Assembly: GCA_023423795.1 (NCBI GenBank)
Contig: JAFAEX010000191.1
Coordinates: 1-7,753 of the forward strand
Source: Chloroflexota bacterium
GTDB taxonomy: Bacteria > Chloroflexota > Chloroflexia > Thermomicrobiales > UBA6265
DNA length: 7,753 nt
Direction of reading: 5' to 3'
A program made the translations under genes and the position numbers. Each line of letters opens with the position of its first letter. Position 1 is the stretch's first letter. A model generated the notes under the pieces. It worked only from the letters and a program-made list of their open reading frames with translations, did no database searches and was not told where the DNA came from. This document shows, piece after piece, positions 1 through 5,412 of the stretch.

Positions 1-287
1 CGGTCGGCTCGGCACAGGGTGGGGCCGTCGAACGGATCGCGCAAGCCCGCGCCGCCAGTTCCACGGCAACGCATCGCCGGACCGCCGGGAAGGGCCTCGG
101 GCCGCCGGCGCCGCCGCAACGCCGAGCCCGCTCGCCCGGCGGCCTCGCCTCCCGGCGCCAGCAGCCGGCAGGAAAGGCGCCCGATCGCCTCCCGGTCCGC
201 GCGCCGTCGCGGGTGACCGGCCGCACGCGGGCGTACGAACGCCGGAAAACGGTAGCACGGGACACGCGACGGCGAGTGACAGGACGA
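1..287. other. Upstream region with no supportable gene
   Basis: This stretch before the recA promoter contains no gene I can support. All three minus-strand frames are free of stop codons from about 300 to 1, which at this GC content carries little information. One plus frame is open from the left edge to a TGA at 214-216, but its product is almost entirely Arg, Pro, Ala, Gly and Ser, which is what a non-coding frame of GC-rich DNA gives. One minus frame has mostly G/C in third codon positions between about 80 and 230, so part of a divergent gene running off the left edge cannot be excluded. No tRNA, repeat or clear regulatory motif was seen here. Confidence 0.4.
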
Positions 288-316
288 TTGACCGGACGGC
301 CCGGATGCGGTACCAT
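288..316 (+). promoter_or_regulatory. Sigma-70-type promoter of recA
   Basis: TTGACC at 288-293 matches five of six bases of the -35 consensus. It is followed by exactly 17 bases and then TACCAT at 311-316, a four-of-six match to the -10 consensus. Transcription would begin near 323, giving a leader of about 80 nt before recA. The LexA-type palindrome lies immediately downstream, over the expected start of transcription, which supports this being the regulated recA promoter. The assignment is by eye, with no experimental support. Confidence 0.6.
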
Positions 317-325
317 TTCGGCACG

Positions 326-349
326 GGACTAGAACAAGTTTTCTAGTCC
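326..349. promoter_or_regulatory. Candidate LexA operator (SOS box) of recA
   Basis: A perfect 9-bp inverted repeat, GGACTAGAA (326-334) and TTCTAGTCC (341-349), flanks a 6-base centre. Inside it, GAACAAGTTTTC (332-343) matches the Gram-positive LexA consensus GAAC-N4-GTTC except for one base in the right half. It sits where RNA polymerase would start and 53 bases before the recA start codon, so LexA binding there could block transcription until DNA damage. The palindrome is seen directly. LexA as the binding protein is inferred from the match and from recA being a classic SOS gene. Confidence 0.65.
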
Positions 350-385
350 GGATCGCAGGAAATCCCGGTTGCCAGCATCACCAAC

Positions 386-392
386 GAGAGGA
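386..392 (+). promoter_or_regulatory. Ribosome-binding site of recA
   Basis: GAGAGGA lies 10 bases before the ATG at 403 and fixes that codon as the start. The same heptamer precedes the exported NHL-repeat gene at 6786-6792 with similar spacing. Confidence 0.75.
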
Positions 393-402
393 CGGCCACC
401 AC

Positions 403-1452
403 ATGTCTGACCGCGAGAAGGCCGTCGAACTGGCCATCGCCCAGATCGAGCGCCAGTTCGGCAAGGGCTCCATCATGAAGATGAAGCCCGGCGAGACCAA
501 CCCGCTGCAGATCGACGCCATCCCCACCGGCTGCATCTCGCTGGACCTGGCGCTCGGCATTGGCGGGCTGCCGCGCGGCCGCATCGTCGAGATCTACGGG
601 CCGGAATCCTCCGGCAAGACCACGCTGGCGCTGCACGCCATCGCCGAGGCCCAGAAGATGGGCGGCATGGCGGCGATCGTGGACGCCGAGCACGCGCTGG
701 ACCCGATCTACGCCGCCAAGCTCGGCGTCGATCTCAACGAACTGCTGATCTCCCAGCCGGACACCGGCGAGCAGGCGCTGGAGATCGCCGAGACGCTGGT
801 CCGCTCCGGTGCGATGGACATCATCGTCATCGACTCCGTCGCCGCGCTGGTGCCGAAGGCCGAGATCGAGGGCGACATGGGCGATTCCCACGTCGGCCTC
901 CAGGCCCGCCTGATGAGCCAGGCGCTGCGCAAGTTGACCGGCGCGATCTCCCGCTCCAAGACCTGCGTCATCTTCATCAACCAGTTGCGGATGAAGATCG
1001 GCGTCATGTTCGGCAGCCCGGAGACGACGACCGGCGGCAACGCGCTGAAGTTCTACGCCTCGGTCCGGATGGACATCCGCCGCATCGAGACGCTCAAGAA
1101 CGGGCAGGACTCGATCGGTTCCCGCGTGCGCGTCAAGGTGGTCAAGAACAAGGTCGCGCCGCCTTTCCGCCAGGCCGAGTTCGACATCATGTACAACGAG
1201 GGCATCTCCGTCGCCGGCTCCGTGCTCGACGTCGGAACCGACCTCGGCATCGTCCGCAAGAGCGGCGCGTGGTACTACCTCGGGGAGGAGCGGCTCGGGC
1301 AGGGCCGCGAGAACACCAAGGAGTTCCTCAAGCACAACCCCGACCTGCTGGAGGACATCCGCAGCCGCATCAAGGCGGCCTCCCCCGAACTCTCCGGCAA
1401 GATCGCCTTCGACGGCGAAGGCGGCGAAACCGAAGACGAGGACGACGAGTAG
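403..1452 (+). CDS. recA: Recombinase RecA
   Basis: RecA is the ATP-dependent DNA strand-exchange protein of homologous recombination. Its filament on single-stranded DNA also triggers LexA self-cleavage in the SOS response. The 349-residue product is of normal length and complete. It starts with the N-terminal polymerisation helix, then has Walker A GPESSGKT at 66-73, the catalytic Glu96 in DAEH, Walker B ending at Asp144 (IIVIDS), DNA-binding loop L1 around 156-164 (GDMGDSH), and loop L2 from about 194 to 210, beginning with the ATP-sensing Gln194 and containing GSPETTTGGNALKFY. Numbering matches the E. coli protein at these sites. The C-terminus is a strongly acidic tail (EDEDDE), as usual for RecA. 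It has its own promoter, SOS operator and ribosome-binding site. No recX follows; the next gene is convergent. No intein or frameshift is present. Confidence 0.98.
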   Translation: MSDREKAVELAIAQIERQFGKGSIMKMKPGETNPLQIDAIPTGCISLDLALGIGGLPRGRIVEIYGPESSGKTTLALHAIAEAQKMGGMAAIVDAEHALDPIYAAKLGVDLNELLISQPDTGEQALEIAETLVRSGAMDIIVIDSVAALVPKAEIEGDMGDSHVGLQARLMSQALRKLTGAISRSKTCVIFINQLRMKIGVMFGSPETTTGGNALKFYASVRMDIRRIETLKNGQDSIGSRVRVKVVKNKVAPPFRQAEFDIMYNEGISVAGSVLDVGTDLGIVRKSGAWYYLGEERLGQGRENTKEFLKHNPDLLEDIRSRIKAASPELSGKIAFDGEGGETEDEDDE

Positions 1453-1466
1453 GCGACCTTCGACAA

Positions 1467-1530
1467 CCGCACCATCGACGCAGGAAGGGCGTGGCCACCC
1501 AGCCACGCCCTTCCTGCGTCGATGGTGCGG
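1467..1530 (+). terminator. Long perfect hairpin after recA, probable terminator
   Basis: Two perfectly complementary 29-base arms (1467-1495 and 1502-1530) enclose the 6-base loop CACCCA. The hairpin begins 14 bases after the recA stop codon, where a terminator is expected. It lacks the run of T residues of a canonical intrinsic terminator (ACAGAGCC follows), and a 29-bp perfect stem is much longer than usual. Termination by the hairpin alone, protection of the mRNA 3' end, or origin as a small palindromic repeat are all possible. Being symmetrical, it could act on transcripts from either side. Confidence 0.6.
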
Positions 1531-1632
1531 ACAGAGCCGTGCGATGCCCGGGCGCTAATCCTGTCAACCTGCCGCCAACCGAGCATCCGGAGAGCGCTCA
1601 CGTCGCCAAGACCCTGCATGCGCCATCCAGCC

Positions 1633-1714
1633 CGTCATCCCGAGCTTGTCGAGGGATCTCGTCGTACCCCCAACGTTGGAGAAGACGAGATCCCTCGACA
1701 AGCTCGGGATGACG
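1633..1714. repeat. REP-like palindromic element with 31-bp arms
   Basis: The arms 1633-1663 and 1684-1714 are perfect reverse complements over 31 bases. They begin with CGTCATCCCGAGCTTGTCG and enclose a 20-base loop that itself holds the palindrome CCAACGTTGG (1670-1679). From general knowledge, sequences of the 'TCATCCYGAGC...GGATCTC' kind are scattered in many copies between genes in several bacterial phyla, so this is probably one copy of an interspersed palindromic repeat. It lies 25 bases past the stop codon of the opposing M23-domain gene and could serve as its terminator, although no T-run follows on the minus strand either. No transposase is present. Confidence 0.65.
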
Positions 1715-1739
1715 ATGGAGGCGGCTCCGAAACGCGCCC

Positions 1740-4700
1740 TTACCCGCCCACCGTCACCGTCAGCCGCGCCGGGATGCCGCTTTCGCGGCTGCCGATGGCC
1801 TGCCCCACGTCCGGGGTGCCGCGCAGCACGAACGTGACCAGCCCGTCGCCACCGACCGCGCCGGTGACGTCCACCGTCACCTCCTCGGCGTTGGGCAGCG
1901 CGCCGATCGCGGCCGGGTTGCCGTCGGCCCCAGCGGCGGGGCGTTCGCGGCCGGGCGCGGTGTTCCACGTCAGCGACGCCTCGTCCACCGCGTACCCCGG
2001 CGCGACGGCGATGGAGACCGGTCCCCAGAAGCCGATCGCCCCGGTGACGGTCAACTGCGCCGACACCACCGTTCCCGGCGCGACCCCCTCCACCGCGAAG
2101 GTGACGTAGGCCGTCGCCTGGTCCGGGCTGCCGATGGGCAGCACCGAGGCCTGCGCCGGCGGTTGCGGTTCGTCGGGCGTTGCCGACTTCACGCTGGCAT
2201 CCGCGATCGGAAGGAAGACCAGTTCCCGCGGCGTAGCCGACGGCTCACCCGTCGGCGCTGGCTCCGGCACGGGCGTGACCACGGGCGCCGATGCCGGCGG
2301 GGACGCATCGGCCGGCTGCGGCTCCGGCTCCGGCGACGGATCGGCGTCGGGCATCGGCGATGCATCCTCCCCGGCCGGAGCCTGCGCCGGATCGGCGGGC
2401 GGCGTCTCCGCGGGGGTCGGCGCGGTTTCGGGTTCCGGTTCGGTGGCAGGATCGGACGGTGCGGGCGTGTCGGCCGGCATGCCCTCCGCCGGTGCGGGCG
2501 CGTCTGCCGCGGGGGCGCCCGTGTCCCGGTTCCGTCCGCGCGCATCGTCCCGGTTGGCGTCGCTATCCGCGCCCGGGCCGGGGGTGGCCGTCCCGTCGTC
2601 GCGGTTGCGGTCGGCTCCCCGCTCGTCCTCGGGTTCCGTGTCGCGGTTCTCGCGCTCGGCGTCCCGGCGTTCCTCGCGGCGGCGTTCGCGATTCGGGCGG
2701 GCGTCGGGGTCGATGCCGTAGACGCCGGGGTTCGGCAGCAGGTTGACGACGGCACGCGGCAGGTCGGGCGGGTCCTCGCCGGAGGAGATGTTGCCATCCG
2801 TGCCGGCCGGGCCGTTGTCGGCGTCCGTCGCCGCATCGACATCCGCGTCCGCGTCGGCGTCCGGGGCCGGCGCGGATTCGATATCGGTGCTGCGGCCGGA
2901 ATCGTCCGCCGGTTCGGCGTTTGCCGCGGGATCGTCGTCGCGATCGCGGTTGCGGCGGCCGGCCGGCGCGGCGTCCGCCGGGGCGTCCTCGCCGGCTGCC
3001 GCATCCGCTTCACCGGCGGGGAAGGCATCCGCGTTGGCGTTTTCGCCCCGGATGGGATCGGACCCGGCGCCGGAGGCGTCGCCCGTAACCGTGACCGGAG
3101 CGGTGCCGGTGTCGGGGTTGCCCGTGCCGACGCCGGGCGCTGCGTCGGGCGCGGCCTCACCGGTGATTGCGGCGATGGCCGCGGCGGCGATGCCGTCCCC
3201 GCCGGTGGCGGGCGCGGGCGCCGCATCGCCGGGCGAAATGGTCGTGGCTCCCGGAATGGACGACGCGCCGATGGGCACCGACGGCCCGCCGCCGGCCATC
3301 GCTGGAGCGCCTGCAGGAGCGGGCAACGCGCCGCCCGGCCCGGACGGAGCGCCGGGCGCGCGCTCGAAGGCCTGCAAGTCGCCGCTGGCCTCGGCCCCGT
3401 CGCCGTTCGTGCCGTCGGCAGCGGACTCGCTGGCGTTCTCCTCGTCCCTGGCCCGGCGTCGCTCCCGCCGCTCCTTTTTCGCATCGTCGCCGGACGCATC
3501 GCCGGACCCGGAAGAGACGTCGCCGTCGGCCGCGGATGCCGTGCCGTCGCCCTGCCCGGACGCGCCGTCGCCGGATGCGGTCGCCGTTTCGTTGCCGTCG
3601 GATGCGCCATCGGTCGCGCCGCCGAGTTCGTTGGTCACGATGACGCTGGACGGACGAGCCGCGCCGGAGCCGTCGGCGGTTGCCGGCGGCCCGGCCGGAA
3701 CGCCCGCGCGGTCCCGCAGGAGGTCTGCCCGGTCGAGCGCGCGGCCCGTGCCGCCGCCGGGACGCGCCCGGTCGCGGGAGGATGCGTCGGTCCCGGCGAG
3801 CGGGTTGCCGCCGGTGGCTGCCGGCACGCCGGGCACGCCGGGTACGGCCGCGCCGGGGTTGCCATTGGCCGCGCTGCCGTCGCGAGCGCCGTCATCCGCG
3901 CCGCGCTCCTCGGCGCCCGCGTCCCGGTCCTTGTCCTTGCCCGTGTCCTTGCGCCGCTCGCGTTCGCGGGCGGCGTCGTCCTCGGCTGCGTCGTCTCCGG
4001 GGTTCGCGTCGTCGCGGCCTGCTTCGTCGCGGTTGCGCTTGCCGGAGTCGTTGCCTGACGAGATGGGGGTCGGTTCGCCGGCATCGGGTTCCGGGGTCGC
4101 GTCCTCATCGCCGGCATCGGCGTTCGTTGGCGACCCGGAGATCACCAGCGTGCGCGGCGCGCTCAGCGGGCCTTCGCCGGCGTCGTTGCGGGCGCGCACC
4201 TGCCACGTCCACTCGCCGGGCGCGAGGTCGCCCGGGTTCCAGCGGGTGCGCGGAAGCCACGGCCCCGTGCGCTCACCGTCGTTGAGCACCACCTGGTATT
4301 CGTCGGCGTCCAGCACCGGTTCCCAGGCGAAGGGCGGCACGTCGCGCGCCCGGTCGAACGCCGCGCCGTCGTTCGGGGCGAGCGTGACCGGGGCGGCCGG
4401 AACGTCGTGCGGGGCGTCGGACCGGTTCGAGGAGACGAGTGCGGCCCCGAGATGCTGATTGAATTGCTTGTCCCGCCCGGCCGGGAAACTCGTCCCTTCC
4501 AGCGGGTGGTTGCCGTCGAAGGGGACCGACGTCCGGCTGTCGTTGCCGCCGTCGGATGTTTTCCAGAGCGTCAGGTGGATGTGCGGCGTGCCGCCGTTGC
4601 CGCCACCGCCCGGCCCGGCGACGTTGCCGATCCGCTGGCCGGCGGACAGTTGCCGCCCGACCTCGATCTCGCGCGCCAGGTCGAGGTGGAAGACGGCCAC

Positions 4701-5150
4701 GGCGTAGCCGTCGCCGAGGTCCAGCGCGAAGCCGCCGTAGGCGCGGTCCACCCACGAGACGACGCCGGTTGCCGGGGACAGCACGCGCTCGCCCGCTTCC
4801 TCGCCGTCGGCCCGGCGGAGGTCGAACGAGTACTTGTACTGCCAGCCGGGGTCGCAGCGGGTGGAGCGGGAGACGTCGTCCTTGCCGGTGCGCGGGTTGC
4901 AGTCGTAGTGGGACCAGCCTTCGGCGGGGGAGGTGTTGTAGCCCTGCGAGACGACCCACTCCGCCCCGGCGGCGAACGGCAGCACGATGCCAGTATGGTG
5001 GGCGGAGACCGTCCGGGAGGCCGGCGCGAGCAGCACCGGCAGCAGCGCGGACAGGACGACCGCCAGCGCCAGCAACGAACGCGCGCGGGCGTGGACGCCG
5101 CGCGCCGTTGACCGCGCGGTCACGGCGGGCCGGAAATCGCGGACGAGCAT
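1740..5150 (-). CDS. Secreted M23/LytM-like protein with FN3-like and DNRLRE/CBM96-like domains
   Basis: The product has 1136 residues counted from the ATG at 5148-5150. That start is chosen because GAGGGGG lies 4 bases before it and because it places a signal peptide correctly: basic residues, a hydrophobic core at about 25-42, and a cleavage site after VSA at 48-50. An M23/LytM-like domain covers about 55-225 (WVVSQGYN at 65-72, FHLD with His155, HIH at 190-192). M23 enzymes cut peptidoglycan cross-bridges or stems, but here the canonical HxxxD zinc motif reads KYSFD (Asp110), so activity is uncertain. An FN3-like domain follows (about 250-338). Residues 340-974 are low-complexity Ala/Gly/Asp/Pro sequence with islands rich in Arg, Asp and Glu. 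The C-terminus (975-1136) resembles DNRLRE/CBM96 domains (FLPIADASV, SAQLTVTG, LTWNTAPG, VTVDVTGAV), suggesting surface or polysaccharide binding. It is probably exported and cell-wall-associated. Domain calls are by eye. Confidence 0.8.
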   Translation of the reverse strand: MLVRDFRPAVTARSTARGVHARARSLLALAVVLSALLPVLLAPASRTVSAHHTGIVLPFAAGAEWVVSQGYNTSPAEGWSHYDCNPRTGKDDVSRSTRCDPGWQYKYSFDLRRADGEEAGERVLSPATGVVSWVDRAYGGFALDLGDGYAVAVFHLDLAREIEVGRQLSAGQRIGNVAGPGGGGNGGTPHIHLTLWKTSDGGNDSRTSVPFDGNHPLEGTSFPAGRDKQFNQHLGAALVSSNRSDAPHDVPAAPVTLAPNDGAAFDRARDVPPFAWEPVLDADEYQVVLNDGERTGPWLPRTRWNPGDLAPGEWTWQVRARNDAGEGPLSAPRTLVISGSPTNADAGDEDATPEPDAGEPTPISSGNDSGKRNRDEAGRDDANPGDDAAEDDAARERERRKDTGKDKDRDAGAEERGADDGARDGSAANGNPGAAVPGVPGVPAATGGNPLAGTDASSRDRARPGGGTGRALDRADLLRDRAGVPAGPPATADGSGAARPSSVIVTNELGGATDGASDGNETATASGDGASGQGDGTASAADGDVSSGSGDASGDDAKKERRERRRARDEENASESAADGTNGDGAEASGDLQAFERAPGAPSGPGGALPAPAGAPAMAGGGPSVPIGASSIPGATTISPGDAAPAPATGGDGIAAAAIAAITGEAAPDAAPGVGTGNPDTGTAPVTVTGDASGAGSDPIRGENANADAFPAGEADAAAGEDAPADAAPAGRRNRDRDDDPAANAEPADDSGRSTDIESAPAPDADADADVDAATDADNGPAGTDGNISSGEDPPDLPRAVVNLLPNPGVYGIDPDARPNRERRREERRDAERENRDTEPEDERGADRNRDDGTATPGPGADSDANRDDARGRNRDTGAPAADAPAPAEGMPADTPAPSDPATEPEPETAPTPAETPPADPAQAPAGEDASPMPDADPSPEPEPQPADASPPASAPVVTPVPEPAPTGEPSATPRELVFLPIADASVKSATPDEPQPPAQASVLPIGSPDQATAYVTFAVEGVAPGTVVSAQLTVTGAIGFWGPVSIAVAPGYAVDEASLTWNTAPGRERPAAGADGNPAAIGALPNAEEVTVDVTGAVGGDGLVTFVLRGTPDVGQAIGSRESGIPARLTVTVGG

Positions 5151-5154
5151 GGGG

Positions 5155-5161
5155 CCCCCTC
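5155..5161 (-). promoter_or_regulatory. Ribosome-binding site deciding the M23-gene start
   Basis: On the minus strand GAGGGGG is followed by CCCC and then the ATG at 5150-5148. The spacing of 4 bases is short but acceptable. It favours this start over an ATG 147 bases further upstream in the same frame (5297), whose extra 49 residues are Arg/Pro-rich and would displace the signal peptide from the N-terminus. Confidence 0.55.
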
Positions 5162-5302
5162 GTGGGCCGGGGATGGCGGGCGGGTGCGCCGTGGCCCGAA
5201 CGAGCCCGCGGGGAAGGGCCCGGAATGGTCGTGGCTGGGCCGAAACCGGCAGCTTCGCACCGGCGCGGGACGGGCGCCCTGCCCGTCGGCGGCCCAACGT
5301 CC

Positions 5303-5331
5303 ACGCTAGCGGGCGCAGTCGCCAAGGGCAA
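5303..5331 (-). promoter_or_regulatory. Weak candidate promoter for the M23-domain gene
   Basis: On the minus strand TTGCCC (5331-5326) is followed by 17 bases and TAGCGT (5308-5303). The matches to the sigma-70 consensus are four of six and three of six. The spacing is ideal and the site lies between the preceding gene's terminator and the M23 start, leaving a leader of about 145 nt. At this GC content such a match could easily arise by chance. Confidence 0.25.
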
Positions 5332-5360
5332 CGGCCGCGATGTCAACGCGCCCCGGGAAC

Positions 5361-5396
5361 GGAAACGGCCCCGACCGACTGGTCGGGGCCGTTCCG
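5361..5396 (-). terminator. Terminator hairpin of the NHL-repeat gene
   Basis: A 14-bp perfect stem (5364/5365-5376 paired with 5381-5392/5393) closes over the 4-base loop GACT and is extended by three further pairs past one bulged A. It lies 16 bases downstream of the stop codon of the minus-strand NHL-repeat gene. Reading the minus strand, the stem is followed by a short T-containing tract (TTTCCGTTCCC), so it fits a GC-rich intrinsic terminator with a weak T-tract. It implies that this gene and the M23-domain gene after it are transcribed separately. Confidence 0.7.
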
Positions 5397-5412
5397 AGAT
5401 CACGCGAGGGCG

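Noticed and set aside
19..216. 65-codon plus-strand frame at the left edge
   Set aside because: Composition is nearly all Arg, Pro, Ala, Gly and Ser, with no recognisable motif and no ribosome-binding site.
305..346. 13-residue ATG-to-TAG leader peptide frame upstream of recA
   Set aside because: It begins upstream of the predicted -10 box and transcription start, so it would not be on the recA transcript, and it has no ribosome-binding site.
343..1506. 387-codon minus-strand frame covering recA
   Set aside because: It lies antisense to an unmistakable recA and reads as Asp/Leu/Val/Ala/Gly-rich complement sequence; such frames are expected opposite GC-rich genes.
2743..4458. Long plus-strand open frame (571 codons), and another at 2163-4058 (631 codons), opposite the M23-protein linker
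   Set aside because: Both are Ser/Pro/Ala- or Arg/Gly-rich shadows of a repetitive GC-rich coding strand. The minus frame joins recognisable domains at both ends, while these have no domain, signal or ribosome-binding site that I can see.
5151..5297. 49-residue N-terminal extension of the M23 protein
   Set aside because: Its Arg/Pro-rich composition and the clear ribosome-binding site and signal peptide at the inner ATG argue that it is untranslated leader.
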